Shown here: positions 51,564 to 61,216 of the stretch, in pieces
How the letters are laid out: the number at the start of each line of letters is the position of its first letter
How positions within the stretch are numbered: position 1 is the stretch's first letter
Source of the DNA: Burkholderia cepacia ATCC 25416
GTDB taxonomy: Bacteria > Pseudomonadota > Gammaproteobacteria > Burkholderiales > Burkholderiaceae
NCBI RefSeq assembly: GCF_001411495.1
Contig: NZ_CP012984.1
Location: forward strand, 62,001 to 126,000
Length of the DNA: 64,000 nucleotides
Reading direction: 5' to 3'
Position numbers and translations under genes: made by a program
Notes under the pieces: generated by a model
What the model was told of the DNA's origin: nothing
The model's database searches: none
Seen by the model: the letters and a program-made list of their open reading frames with translations, nothing else

Positions 51564-52793
51564 TCAATCGTCGCCGCGGCTACGAAATGCCGGCAGCAAC
51601 CACAGCAGTGCCGTGGCGGCTGTACCGGACGCGATGGAGACGATTGCGGGACGCAGTCCGCCGAACGCCTGTGCACATCCGAGCACGACCAACGGGCTGA
51701 GGAACTGGCCCAAATAGAGCGCGGCTGTGAAACCGCCCAGGGCGCGGCCACGAATCGCGAGCGATAGCCTGCGCATCAGCGGCAGGATTGCGTTTGGGAC
51801 CAGCATGCCGCCGCCGAAGCCGTGAATCACGACCGCCACGACGATGGCCGGCACCGTATTGGCGCTCGCAAGCAGATACAGACCCACCGCAAGCAGCACA
51901 AGGAGCGCGACATTGACGAAGCGCCGGCCGAGCGAGTCGCGCAACCATGGCCATGCGATGGAGCCGGCCAGCGTCGATAGCAAACCGATACCCGAGACCG
52001 CACCGATCATCGTCGACGAGTGCTGCCCGATGTCGATCATCAGCTGCGGCATCTGCACCGGGACCACGAAGGAACTGACCATTCCGACGCAGATCAGCAG
52101 ATAGCCAATGGCGAGCGTCGACGCGAGCTTGCCGCCGGACAGCGGCGTGCCGCCGTCGCCCGGCTCGGCGGGCCGACCATGACGCAGCGGCTCCCACAGC
52201 AGGGCGGCAATCGCAGGTATGAGCAGGATCGGCAGCAGGTAAAGATAGAACGGATAGCGCCATGCGTGCTCGCCGGCCGCGCCGCCGAGCACGAAAAAAA
52301 TCGTGCCGACGACACCGATCGTGACGACCTGCCGGTTCACGTAGCGCACCCGTTGTTCACCGTGCCAGTAGTCGCCGATTAACGTCGTGCAGCACGTCAT
52401 CACGCACGCTTCCGCGGCGCCGAGCGCGAACCGGCAGACGAGGATCGCGGTGAAACTGTCGAGCCATGCCGGCGCAGCGCCGACCAGCCCGTACACGAGC
52501 GTTGCTAGCAAAAGCAGCATCTTGCGTCCGACGCGATCGGCAAGCCAGCCGGCGAGCGGCGCGCACAGCGCGATCGCAAGGGCGGGGCCCGTCGCGACGA
52601 GCGGCACGAGTGCGGCGAGGCGCGGGTTGGCTGGCACGAAGTCCGCCGCGAGTTTCGGCAGGATCGGCGCGATCATGACTGCGCCCATTACGGTGAGACT
52701 GCTGCCGAGCAGCAGCACAGCACCCTGGCTGGCGCCGGCTTGCCTAGCGGCACGTGAATATGGCGCGGTATGCGCGGAAGAAAGCGGATTCAT
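51564..52793 (-). CDS. MFS transporter
   Basis: A 409-residue carrier with twelve predicted transmembrane segments. VMGAVMIAPILPKLAADFVP is TM1, the loop 2-3 motif is GWLADRVGRK, and HGFGGGMLVPNAILPLMR is in the C-terminal half; members of this group carry organic acids or drugs. GGGAGCAGTCG precedes the ATG. It ends 36 bases before the amidase and begins 22 bases after the upstream transporter, so the three are one operon. Import of the amidase substrate or export of a product are both possible. Confidence 0.88.
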   Translation of the reverse strand: MNPLSSAHTAPYSRAARQAGASQGAVLLLGSSLTVMGAVMIAPILPKLAADFVPANPRLAALVPLVATGPALAIALCAPLAGWLADRVGRKMLLLLATLVYGLVGAAPAWLDSFTAILVCRFALGAAEACVMTCCTTLIGDYWHGEQRVRYVNRQVVTIGVVGTIFFVLGGAAGEHAWRYPFYLYLLPILLIPAIAALLWEPLRHGRPAEPGDGGTPLSGGKLASTLAIGYLLICVGMVSSFVVPVQMPQLMIDIGQHSSTMIGAVSGIGLLSTLAGSIAWPWLRDSLGRRFVNVALLVLLAVGLYLLASANTVPAIVVAVVIHGFGGGMLVPNAILPLMRRLSLAIRGRALGGFTAALYLGQFLSPLVVLGCAQAFGGLRPAIVSIASGTAATALLWLLPAFRSRGDD

Positions 52794-52815
52794 CGACTGC
52801 TCCCGAATCAGAACA

Positions 52816-53754
52816 TCAGAACGACAGCGCGGCACGCAGCGCGATTTGGTACCCCTGCGCGTGGTTTTGCGCACCGAATTCCTTGTAAACGTGCAGCCAT
52901 ACCGCCGGCTTTCCCTGTTCGACATAGCTGATCGCGGGGCCCACCGCGTTCACGTGCGCGCGGTTGCCGTCGACATTCGGGCCGTGGTCGTTGCTCAGTT
53001 GCCGCTCGATGTAGCCGCCGAGGCCGGCGGTGAACGGGCCGATGTGCTGTCCGAGCGCGAATTCCTGGCGGAACCCGGTGCCGCTTCGATAGTTCGTTGC
53101 ACGGTTCGTCGTGTTCTGATCGACCTCGATGCTGGTCGAGATTTCGAATCCGCTGTCGGTGATGTACGTTGCGCCGATGATCGGCGAGAAGGTCCAGTGG
53201 TTGACGCCAGGATTGAAAAGTCGAGTGGACCGATAGGCTCCCGTTGGCGCCTGCACTTGGAGTGCGACGTTGACGAACAGATTAGGCAAAGTCCACGCGA
53301 GAATCAGCGGCTGGAAATCCGCATCGCCGATATTGGTCGGATCGGCCGACATTGCGAGCGTTCCCGCGGGCGTCGGTACGTTCACGTGCCCGTTCAGATT
53401 CAGGAACGGCACGATCGCACCGAAGCCGACGTTCGCGCCGAACAGCCTCGCGTTTGTCATTCTGATGTATGCGAGGCTCCACGACGCGGCTGTTAATGAG
53501 AAGTCGGCATTGCCGCCGTTGCGCATCGTGTGCGTCGAGTAGTACGCGAAGCGTGTGGCGAGCGTGCCGTTGGGCGTGGGTGGCGGCGTCATCCCCGCGC
53601 CGAAATCGAACACGCCGAACGGCGTGATCGGGCCGTCGTTTTCAAGCGCGCCAGCGCTCTGACATGCGAGCGTTGCCGCCAATGTGCCGATCGCGACGAC
53701 GGTGGTGCGTGTGCGACAGTGCCGCACGCCATGCGGGCGTCTTAGGACTTTCAT
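52816..53754 (-). CDS. Outer-membrane transporter, phenol-degradation MetA-pathway family
   Basis: A 312-residue beta-barrel protein. A signal peptide (basic N-terminus, then VVAIGTLAATLACQSAGALE) precedes a glycine- and aromatic-rich body (TPFGVFDFGAGMTPPPTPNG, FSPIIGATYITDSGFEISTS) and it ends AALSF with terminal Phe. This fits the putative MetA-pathway phenol-degradation family often encoded in hydrophobic-compound catabolic operons, where it aids uptake across the outer membrane. It is the first gene of the MFS-amidase operon, directly after the AraC regulator. Confidence 0.82.
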   Translation of the reverse strand: MKVLRRPHGVRHCRTRTTVVAIGTLAATLACQSAGALENDGPITPFGVFDFGAGMTPPPTPNGTLATRFAYYSTHTMRNGGNADFSLTAASWSLAYIRMTNARLFGANVGFGAIVPFLNLNGHVNVPTPAGTLAMSADPTNIGDADFQPLILAWTLPNLFVNVALQVQAPTGAYRSTRLFNPGVNHWTFSPIIGATYITDSGFEISTSIEVDQNTTNRATNYRSGTGFRQEFALGQHIGPFTAGLGGYIERQLSNDHGPNVDGNRAHVNAVGPAISYVEQGKPAVWLHVYKEFGAQNHAQGYQIALRAALSF

Positions 53755-53832
53755 CGTGCCGTTTCCCGTACAGTTGAAATGTGTACGGAGTCTAGGAACG
53801 TCAAAATCCGGCGCGTTATCCGCTTTTGGTAA

Positions 53833-54840
53833 TTATCGTGGGGGGCGTTTGAGCGTATCGGACGGCAGTTCGCCGAACAGTTCCCGGTAGTGCGACGCGA
53901 ATCGGCTCAGGTGCCAGAAGCCCCAGCGGCACGCGACGTCGCTGACCGAAGCGCTCGCCGGGGAATGTTCGCGCAGTTCGCGACGCACCGCGTTGAGCCG
54001 TACCACACGCAAGTACCACGCAGGATGCGTGCCGAGGATTTCCTCGAAGCAGTACTGCAGCTTGCGCCGGCTCGCGCCCACCGCACGGCATACGTCGAGC
54101 ACGGTCAGTGGAACGCCGGGCTGCGAGATCACGAGCTCGCGCACGCGGTCGACGATGCGACGCCGCGCGGATGGATCGAGCCGAACGGGCCGGCCGGCCG
54201 CTTCAAGCGCGTCGACGAGTTCGATCAGAATAGTGTCGCGCAGCGCCTTGCGCGTCTGCAGACGCGCAAGGCGCTGCTCCGACGTGTCTGCAGCGCTGAA
54301 ACCCGCTACCAGCAAGGATTTCAACGCTTCGTAGCGGGCCACCGGCACGCGCGCGATGCTGGTTTCGCTGGACGGCGTTCCGCCGGCTTCGCCATCGTTA
54401 TCGCCGAGCCATACCAGCCTGCGAAGCGTATCGGTTGGGACAGTCAGCAATACGACGTCCTGGTGGTCCGGGGTGCGCAACTCCGGCAGCGATGTGCCGC
54501 TGGAGACAAGCAGCGCTTTGTCGCGCAGCGGTGAGCCGCCGCAGTATCCGGTGCCTGAGGTTTCCAGCGGGATGCTGAACGACGTGCTACCGGCGCACTG
54601 GTCGCCACGTTTCAGCAGCGAGCGATTCACGCGTTCCCTCAGGAGCTGCATCTCGTCGAGGCGGATCGCATGGACGGTACCCTGGAAAGGCCCAGGCGAG
54701 AGCTGATCGAGGTGGATCGACCAGCCGTGCGTGCATTCGGCGAGGCTGTCGACGTCATTGCAGGTGAAGCGCCGGATGAACGGCATCCCGTCCGTCGAAG
54801 AGTCGCCGGTTGTCGCGGGCGGCAACGGGGTGTACGGCAT
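53833..54840 (-). CDS. AraC-family regulator (EutR-like)
   Basis: A 335-residue protein. The C-terminal AraC HTH reads VPLTVLDVCRAVGASRRKLQ, YCFEEILGTHPAWYLRVVRL, and SVSDVACRWGFWHLSRFASH followed by YRELFGELPSDTL, the pattern of EutR and related regulators. The N-terminal ligand domain begins RRFTCNDVDSLAECTHGWSI. It lies 78 bases upstream of the outer-membrane transporter on the same strand, so it should activate the transporter-MFS-amidase operon. Codons for QRLARLQTRKAL fall in a perfect DNA palindrome (54240-54277). Confidence 0.9.
   Translation of the reverse strand: MPYTPLPPATTGDSSTDGMPFIRRFTCNDVDSLAECTHGWSIHLDQLSPGPFQGTVHAIRLDEMQLLRERVNRSLLKRGDQCAGSTSFSIPLETSGTGYCGGSPLRDKALLVSSGTSLPELRTPDHQDVVLLTVPTDTLRRLVWLGDNDGEAGGTPSSETSIARVPVARYEALKSLLVAGFSAADTSEQRLARLQTRKALRDTILIELVDALEAAGRPVRLDPSARRRIVDRVRELVISQPGVPLTVLDVCRAVGASRRKLQYCFEEILGTHPAWYLRVVRLNAVRRELREHSPASASVSDVACRWGFWHLSRFASHYRELFGELPSDTLKRPPR
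54240..54277. repeat. Perfect 38-bp palindrome inside AraC gene
   Basis: Nineteen bases to either side of CTG|CAG are exact complements (left half begins GCAGCGCCTTGCG). Both strands encode the peptide QRLARLQTRKAL there. A perfect palindrome of this size without a spacer is rare in coding DNA because it is unstable in replication. Confidence 0.95.
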
Positions 54841-54899
54841 GGCAGGTTGGGCGATGGACGAAGACCAGTGCCGACAGTGCGCACACCATAAATCATTGA

Positions 54900-55132
54900 C
54901 AATGCGTCTTTACCCCGAGGCCGGACGTGCCCGACGCGCTCGCGGCTGGCAGACCTTCGGCCGACGACGTCGGCGGCGAATTCACGAGCCAGCCTCCGTC
55001 ATCGACTTCCTGATAGCGCCGCATCAGCGGGTTGACTTGGCGAACGCTCAGACCGATCCGTTACGCTGCACGCCCGGGTTTCCAACCCATCTCGGCGATC
55101 AGCATCACCTTGGTTCGGTCAAGTTCTCGCAT
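54900..55132 (-). pseudogene. ISNCY-family transposase N-terminal fragment
   Basis: On the minus strand an ATG at 55132 opens MRELDRTKVMLIAEMGWKPG then RAA and an in-frame TAA, then RIGLSVRQVNPLMRRYQEVD and LVNSPPTSSAE. This is the characteristic start of ISNCY-type transposases (MRELDR-KV, RAAE-RIGLSVRQV-RL-RRY). A nonsense codon has replaced the Glu, and the catalytic domain is absent. It marks an old insertion beside the polygalacturonase region. Confidence 0.7.
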
Positions 55133-55189
55133 GGCGCACTCAGTGAGATTGAGTACCGGGAGAGTCTGGGGCTGACGACATAACCGATC

Positions 55190-55500
55190 GTATGTCTATG
55201 CAGTTATTACTAGTGCATACAGAAGAGAGACCTAAATTTTCAAAATAATTACAAAAACGACGAATATTAATATTCGCGTAAGAATTTGATCGATGAATTT
55301 CAAAAAGAACTCCGGAATTTTGCTAGTGCGGCGAGAATGAGGGCGCGCTGGAGAGTCGATATTTGATCTAGAGCTATTGCATCTTTTATTTATTGTTTGA
55401 TCAAAAATCTGCAGTTGCTGGATGCACGTCAATGACTATGCCGCGTATAATTAAGTGAATTTGAAAGCCATATTTCATAAATTGCTTTGTACATGAGGGG
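55190..55500. other. AT-rich noncoding stretch
   Basis: A sharp drop in GC compared with all flanking genes, with short T and A runs and no open frame of quality. It may hold the polygalacturonase promoter and a binding area for a xenogeneic silencer, and it suggests foreign DNA. No gene was recognised. Confidence 0.6.
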
Positions 55501-55809
55501 CCGCCGGGAGATGCAACTTGTTTGACGCCCGGTTATCGCATAAACAGCGGCGCCATTGTGATTGCTGCTCGCACTCCCGTCAGTGCCATCACTTTGCCAA
55601 CGTTCTCAACTGAGGATCATTATGGTCACCGATCCGTGTTAGTGCGCAGGGATTCGAGAAAAATCCGAGGCCCTGAGCAGTATCCTGGGATACGTGTTGT
55701 GTCCCGGCCGAGGTTCGTCCGGCGGCGAATTGCGACTCATAGGTTACCCCCCCCACTGCTTGCCGGCTGCACCTATTTCGCTCTCTTATTTTAAATACAA
55801 GGAAAACCA

Positions 55810-57186
55810 ATGAAAGGCAAAAGCAGCACGCGCCTCGTCCTAAGGCTCTCCACCTTGGCCGCGCTCGCCGTGCAAGCGTCCGCGCAAGCGGCCACCTGCA
55901 CGCCGCAGTGGAGCAGTTCGGCCAGCACCAACACCACGAATCTGCAGAACGCCATCCAACAGTGCGCTGCCAGCGGCACCAGCAGCAGTCCGGGCCTGGT
56001 CGACCTGGCCAGCAACAACGGCATCTCGACGGCGGTCATCACCAGCGTGAATCTCGCCAACAATATCGTGCTGAAGTTGGAGAAGGGCTTCACGCTGAAG
56101 GGCTCGCCCGCGCAGCCCTCGAGCGGCGCGATGCTGACCGGCAGCAATCTGAGCAACCTGACCATTACCGGCACCGGCGCGATCGACGGCGACGGACAGG
56201 ACTACTGGCCTGCCGCAGTCGGGCAGAACAATACGGCCCGGCCCAAACTGATCGCCATCACCGGCTCAAACCTGCAGATTGGCTCGAACTTCACCGATGC
56301 CGGCAAATCGCAGTCGATCGTGGCCTTCCCGAGTTCGTCCAATGCTACCGGCAGCGCACTGATCATCCGCAACTCGCCGAAGGAGCAACTGGTGATTGAA
56401 TCGGGCTCGAAGAACGTCACGATCGACGGCGTGTGGATCTACGCGAATCCGAACCGCAATGCCAGCGGTGACGATCTCGCGCCGAACACCGACGCGATCG
56501 ACATCATCGGCACCCAGACGGCGACCATCAAGAACTGTCTGCTCGACACCGGCGACGACGATATCGCCATCAAGTCAAACGCGGGCGGGGCGGCCACCTC
56601 GAGCGTCAACGTCAGCCATTGCGTGGTGGGCGGTGGTCATGGCATCTCGATCGGCGGCCAGGAGGCGGCCGGCACCACGCTCGCCAAGCCCGGCGTCTCG
56701 CAGGTGACGGTCGACACGATGCAGTTCAGCGGCACCGACTACGGCTACCGGATCAAGACCGACCAGACCGCCAAGGACAGCGGTGCCACCACCGGCGTGA
56801 CCTACCGGAACACCTGCATGCGCAACGTCCAGCAGCCCTTCCTGTTCACCTACGCCTACGCCTCGGGCACCGGCGGCGCCCTGCCGATCATCGCCAACGT
56901 CACCATCGACAATGTGATCGCCACCGCCACCAAGCAGCAAGGCGCCATAATCGGGCTCTCGAACAGCCTGATGGGCGTGCCAAAATCGGGCGACACGGGA
57001 ATCAGCATCACCAATAGCCAGATCAGTGGCGGTAAGGCCTTCTCCGTGACCGACGGCGAATTGCAACTGGGCAGCCACAGCAGCGCGACGACCTCGACCG
57101 GTTCGAACGGACAAGTAGTGGGGATTCCGGATACCGGCGCGACGCTGTCCTGCCCGAGCAGCATCACGATCCCTGCGCAGATTTGA
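55810..57186 (+). CDS. Polygalacturonase, glycoside hydrolase family 28
   Basis: A 458-residue secreted enzyme. The signal peptide is MKGKSSTRLVLRLSTLAALA-VQASAQA. All GH28 active-site groups are present: NTD (residues 226-228, catalytic Asp228), GDDD (248-251), GHG with His277 and RIK (314-316), within a right-handed parallel beta-helix. It hydrolyses alpha-1,4-galacturonan of plant pectin outside the cell. AAGGAAAACCA precedes the ATG. It is flanked by AT-rich DNA on the left and IS66 and IS21 sequences on the right, so it looks acquired by transfer. Exo versus endo action cannot be told with certainty. Confidence 0.93.
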   Translation: MKGKSSTRLVLRLSTLAALAVQASAQAATCTPQWSSSASTNTTNLQNAIQQCAASGTSSSPGLVDLASNNGISTAVITSVNLANNIVLKLEKGFTLKGSPAQPSSGAMLTGSNLSNLTITGTGAIDGDGQDYWPAAVGQNNTARPKLIAITGSNLQIGSNFTDAGKSQSIVAFPSSSNATGSALIIRNSPKEQLVIESGSKNVTIDGVWIYANPNRNASGDDLAPNTDAIDIIGTQTATIKNCLLDTGDDDIAIKSNAGGAATSSVNVSHCVVGGGHGISIGGQEAAGTTLAKPGVSQVTVDTMQFSGTDYGYRIKTDQTAKDSGATTGVTYRNTCMRNVQQPFLFTYAYASGTGGALPIIANVTIDNVIATATKQQGAIIGLSNSLMGVPKSGDTGISITNSQISGGKAFSVTDGELQLGSHSSATTSTGSNGQVVGIPDTGATLSCPSSITIPAQI

Positions 57187-57242
57187 GCGACATGGGGACA
57201 CGTCTTCGGTAGGGGCCAAATTAGGATCAAAACGCCTGATGC

Positions 57243-57545
57243 GTAAGCGCGAAATCCTCCGCACCTAGCCGGCACTGCTGAATCGATCCACGATTGCGTC
57301 CGCAACTCACACTTGCGGACGCAACCACGATGACAGCTGACACGATTGACCTCGTTTACCTGCCCCTGAAGGTGATGCACGTTTCGCCGCACGGCAAACG
57401 GTCGTTCGATCCAGATGGGAAACGCCGCCTGGTCGAAGCATGCTTGCAACCCGGCGCGTCACTATCGTTGGCCAGGCTGGCTTACCCGGATACGGGAGGC
57501 CAATCTGATCCGTTCAATGTCGTGCAAGGGCTGCTCGCCCCATAA
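57243..57545 (+). mobile_element. IS66-family element, truncated left end
   Basis: The end begins GTAAGCGCGAAATCC, matching the GTAAGCG termini of IS66 elements. Behind it lies the start of the TnpA reading frame, which loses similarity and stops after about 60 residues. TnpB and TnpC and the right end are missing. Confidence 0.65.
57330..57545 (+). pseudogene. IS66 TnpA (OrfA) N-terminal fragment
   Basis: A 71-residue frame starting MTADTIDLVYLPLKVMHVSP and continuing HGKRSFDPDGKRRLVEACLQ PGASLSLARLA. IS66-type TnpA proteins open with this KRRLIEACLQPGVSLAxxA block. The normal HTH continuation (GVNANQLRRWI) is replaced by PDTGGQSDPFNVVQGLLAP, so the gene has been truncated by a junction near 57480. 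Confidence 0.75.
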
Positions 57546-57849
57546 CGCGGCGTGCGAAGGCTTCTTGGGGTGCTCTTGATTTCCATGCATTTTTCCGGTT
57601 AGCCGCCTTTAAGCCCAGTAAGGCTTTGCCATGCGACCCTCAATAAATATCTATACAAATCAATATGATACTGTCTACCCCTCGCTTGAAGATCGTTGGT
57701 CGTTGTCAGAAGGTCTGGTCGGCTCGAAACCCCACCGTCGCCGGCTGTGCAAGCAGGCCCGAAAGGCCTTCTTGTTAGGCTCGTTGACTGGTTGACAGGA
57801 CGGCGTTGTCGGACGCGGTACTCGGCAGGATCCGCTTCGCATAGAGCGC
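57546..57849. other. Spacer between IS66 remnant and IS21 element
   Basis: About 300 bases with no gene supported. It includes an AT-rich patch at 57635-57675. A short minus-strand frame ending in LRVAWQSLTGLKGG is open but unrecognised. Confidence 0.4.
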
Positions 57850-58243
57850 TGTCGATGGCGGTCAAAATCCGCGCTTTTCCGGCGGCGTCACGTCGCGGCG
57901 GCATGACACAAATGTAAAAGTCGGCGTTTTGGACGCGACCAACCTGTCGGAAGCGGGATGTTGATGCGGGGCGCGACGTAAGGAGCCCGTAGGGTGACTG
58001 GAGACGCGCCCCGCGTCGCATTGGGCGATGCGCATGGTAGAAAGGCGTTTGCCGAAGAAGAACAACAGGCGCGGCACCGGCCTCAACCGCCAAGTCCAGT
58101 ACGGTGCCGCACCTCCACATAGGATCCAGATGGCAGGCCCGTCGGCCGGCCGGAGAGCCGTGTGAGCGATCAGTATCGCATTGCTCGCGCGGCCCGTCGA
58201 CCTCAGTCGACTCCTCGTCTTTGGCGTTCTCGAGGAACCGCCA

Positions 58244-58720
58244 ATGCAGCCGCCCACGGGCCGCCTGTACCTGTGCGCCCGTTGCCGGGCGCAGGTCTTC
58301 ATCTGCCGCCGGTGCGATCGCGGCAATCGATATTGCCGGAATTGCGCCGCCGACGTACGCCGTGACCGTGTGCGCGAGGCTGGACGACGCTATCAGCGCA
58401 CGCGCCGTGGGCGCGTTGCTCACGCGGCTCGAGCCAAGCGCTATCGGGCTCGGCGCAATAAAGTGACGCATCAGGGTTCACCTGACGTGCCCGCCGATGG
58501 TGTACTGCAACCGGACCGTGACGCCGCCATTGCACTCGCCAACGCCGCCGCCCATCCGGCGGCGGCGCAGCCGTTGCGTTGCCATTGCTGCGGCGGCTTG
58601 TTGCTGCCACTGGTGCGAACCGGCTTCGTGCGCCGTCGCGGTCCCCGTCGTGTTCGCTCCGAAGGGGCCTCCTTCGGGCGGTGCCCTGATCGCGGAGACC
58701 CCGATGACGATTCCGGTTGA
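58244..58720 (+). CDS. Cys-rich accessory protein of IS21 element
   Basis: A 158-residue protein opening [20 protein letters not shown] followed by [11 protein letters not shown], which holds two CxxC pairs likely to bind zinc, then [20 protein letters not shown] and VTHQGS. Related proteins occur upstream of istA in several IS21-type elements, but their role is unknown; a DNA- or RNA-binding helper is plausible. The C-terminal third is less like the family. Its end overlaps the istA start by 17 bases. It is basic throughout. Confidence 0.7.
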   Translation: MQPPTGRLYLCARCRAQVFICRRCDRGNRYCRNCAADVRRDRVREAGRRYQRTRRGRVAHAARAKRYRARRNKVTHQGSPDVPADGVLQPDRDAAIALANAAAHPAAAQPLRCHCCGGLLLPLVRTGFVRRRGPRRVRSEGASFGRCPDRGDPDDDSG

Positions 58721-60190
58721 ACTCGAAGCGCAGATCCTGCGCCTGTATTACGCCGAGAAATGGCCGTGCGGCACCATTGCCAAGCAGTTGCGCGTGCATC
58801 GTGAGACGGCGCAGCGCGTGATTGCCCATGCCGGGCTGCCCCGGATTGGGCCGCAGCCGAAACCCTCGATGATCGAACCGTACCTGCCGTTCATCCGGCA
58901 GACACTGACGAAATACCCAACGCTGACGGCCAGCCGCCTCTATGTGATGGTTCGCGAGCGCGGCTACAAAGGGGCGCCGGACCACTTCCGGCATCTGATC
59001 TCACTGCACCGCCCCCGGAAACCTGCGGAGGCCTTCCTGCGTCTGCGCACGCTCCCCGGCGAGCAGGCCCAGGTCGATTGGGGGCACTTCGGCCACTGAT
59101 GGCGTTCGTGATGGTGCTCTCATACTCGCGCGATATCTACCTGCGCTTCTTCCTTGATGCGCGAATGGAGAACTTCCTGCGCGGCCACATCGGCGCGTTT
59201 AACACATGGTGTGGACTACCAAGAGTCCTGCTGTACGACAACCTGAAATCGGCCGTGCTCGAGCGCGTTGGTGATGCGATCCGCTTCCATCCGACGCTGC
59301 TCGCGTTCGCCGGCCACTACCGCTTCGAGCCTCGGCCTGTCGCCGTTGCGCGCGGCAACGAGAAGGGACGCGTGGAACGCGCGATCCGCCATGTTCGAGA
59401 AGCCTTCTTCGCCGCGCGCAAGTACACCGATCTCGATGATCTGAACGCGCAAGCCGAGCAATGGTGCCGTACCCAGGCGGCCGACCGGCCATGCCCTGAG
59501 GATCGCACGATGACCGTGCGCGAAGCGTTCGCTCGCGAGCAGCCGTTGTTGTTGACGTTGCCCGACAATCCATACCCCGTCGAAGAGCAACTGGCCGTGA
59601 AGGTGGGCAAGACGCCGTACGTGCGCTTCGACCTGAACGATTACACGATCCCGCATACCCACGTGCGTCGCACGTTGACCGTCCGGGCCGACCTCAACCA
59701 GGTGCGGGTGTTCGACGGTGCCGAGATGATCGCCAGCCATCGACGTTGCTACGACCGGGCCGAACAGATCGAAGACCCACAGCACCTTAAAACGCTCGAG
59801 CAGTTCAAACGCGAAGCCCGGCAGCACCGCGGCGTCAACAGCCTGACCCGAGCGGTACCGGCCTGCGAGCTCCTGCTGATCCGTGCGGCCGAACGTGGCG
59901 CAAGCGTCGGCGGGCTGACGAGCTCGCTGCTACGCCTGCTCGACCGCTACGGCGCTGCCGAATTGCAGGCCGCCGTCGAAGACGCGTTGCGTGCGGGATC
60001 GGCGCATACCAATACCGTACGGGCCGCGCTGGAGCGCCGCCGCGCCGCGCGCGGCGCACCGCCTCCCGTTGCCATGAATCTGCCGGAGCACGTACGGCGC
60101 AAGGATGCGCCCGTCCAGCCGCACCGGCTCGATACCTACGATCAACTGACTGCGGAGAAAAAGGATGACGTCGACCCCGAACAACAATGA
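58704..60190 (+). pseudogene. istA: IS21 transposase IstA, broken by a short deletion
   Basis: The first part (58704-59099) has the [23 protein letters not shown] and the first catalytic Asp in [11 protein letters not shown], then a stop. The rest continues in another frame from about 59090 ([20 protein letters not shown]), with the second Asp in LLYDNLKSAV and the Glu in NEKGRVERAIRHVREAF. Intact relatives have a dozen or so residues between GHFGH and RPLMAF, so a short deletion, perhaps between GGCC repeats, removed them. Strand transfer activity should be lost. Confidence 0.85.
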
Positions 60191-60953
60191 GATGCTGCGT
60201 TCGCGCGCCAGGGCGTTACGCCTGAACGGCCTCGTCGAGCATTGGTCCGAAGTCGACGGCTCCACCTGGCTTGCGCCGTTGCTGCAGTGGGAGGAAGACG
60301 AACGGGCCCATCGATCACTGCAACGGCGCATTCGCGCCGCGAAGCTGAGCAAGTTCAAGACGCTGACCGACTTCGACTGGGACTGGCCCAAGCGGATCGA
60401 CCGCGCGGCGGTCGAGGACCTGATGTCGCTCTCGTTCCTCGACGACGCGACCAACATCGTGTTCATCGGCCCGAACGGCGTGGGCAAATCGACGCTGGCG
60501 CAGAACGTCGCGCACCATGCGCTGATCCAGGGCCGCACGGTGCTGTTCAAGTCGGCTAGCGAGATGCTCGGCGAACTCGCGGCACTGGACAGCGATTCGG
60601 CGCTGCGCCGCCGCTTGCATCACTATGCCACGCCGGACATCCTCGTGATCGACGAGGTCGGCTATCTCTCGTACTCGAACCGCCACGCCGACTTGCTGTT
60701 CGAACTCGTCAGCCGTCGATATGAGGCCCGATCGACCATCGTGACGACCAACAAGCCGTTCGCGGAATGGTCGGAGGTGTTCCCGAACGCCGCCTGCGTA
60801 GTGTCGCTGGTCGACCGTCTCGTGCATCGCGCCGAGGTGATCTCGATCGAAGGCGAATCGTATCGGCTCAAAGAGGCCCGCGAGCGCAACGAAGCGCGGG
60901 CCCGGCAGCGCAAGACGCGCAAACCTGCCGCAAAGAAGGGGCCGACGTCATGA
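60165..60953 (+). CDS. istB: IS21 helper ATPase IstB
   Basis: A 262-residue AAA+ protein related to DnaC. Walker A is FIGPNGVGKSTLAQN, Walker B DILVIDEVGYLSY, and the sensor STIVTTNKPFAEWSEVF; the C-terminus VLIHRAEVISI-like segment RLVHRAEVISIEGESYRLKE is characteristic. IstB assembles on target DNA and activates IstA. The ATG follows GGAGAAAAAGG and overlaps the istA end by 26 bases. It appears intact although its partner is broken. Confidence 0.92.
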   Translation: MTSTPNNNEMLRSRARALRLNGLVEHWSEVDGSTWLAPLLQWEEDERAHRSLQRRIRAAKLSKFKTLTDFDWDWPKRIDRAAVEDLMSLSFLDDATNIVFIGPNGVGKSTLAQNVAHHALIQGRTVLFKSASEMLGELAALDSDSALRRRLHHYATPDILVIDEVGYLSYSNRHADLLFELVSRRYEARSTIVTTNKPFAEWSEVFPNAACVVSLVDRLVHRAEVISIEGESYRLKEARERNEARARQRKTRKPAAKKGPTS

Positions 60954-61171
60954 GCCGCGCACCGTTGCTGCCCTCCGGGCGCCGGCGTGGCCTGCCGTTC
61001 GTCGTGCCCGACGACTGGACGCCCGAACAGGCGCTGGCTGCGTATGAACTGCTCGAGGATCTGCTCGCCGTGATCACCGACTTCTACGGCGCCCAACTCC
61101 ACGAACAGCTGCGTGAGCAGCGCACGTCACGACCGGGTATCCGAACGCGAAAGCTCGACCCGCCGTTCTGA
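60950..61171 (+). CDS. Small accessory ORF of IS21 element
   Basis: A 73-residue protein (MSRAPLLPSGRRRGLPFVVP, WTPEQALAAYELLEDLLAVI) whose ATG overlaps the istB stop by four bases. Similar short ORFs follow istB in some IS21-type elements. The central region is helical and hydrophobic-acidic; no function is known. Confidence 0.65.
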   Translation: MSRAPLLPSGRRRGLPFVVPDDWTPEQALAAYELLEDLLAVITDFYGAQLHEQLREQRTSRPGIRTRKLDPPF

Positions 61172-61196
61172 ACAGCGCCACCGCCGCATCACGTCA

Positions 61197-61216
61197 AAGG
61201 GGCCCGAGGGCCCCTT
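61197..61216 (+). terminator. Hairpin terminator at end of IS21 gene set
   Basis: AAGGGGCCC, a 2-base gap and GGGCCCCTT are perfect 9-bp arms, 26 bases after the last ORF's stop. CGTACTTG follows instead of a T-run. It probably insulates the element. Confidence 0.7.
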
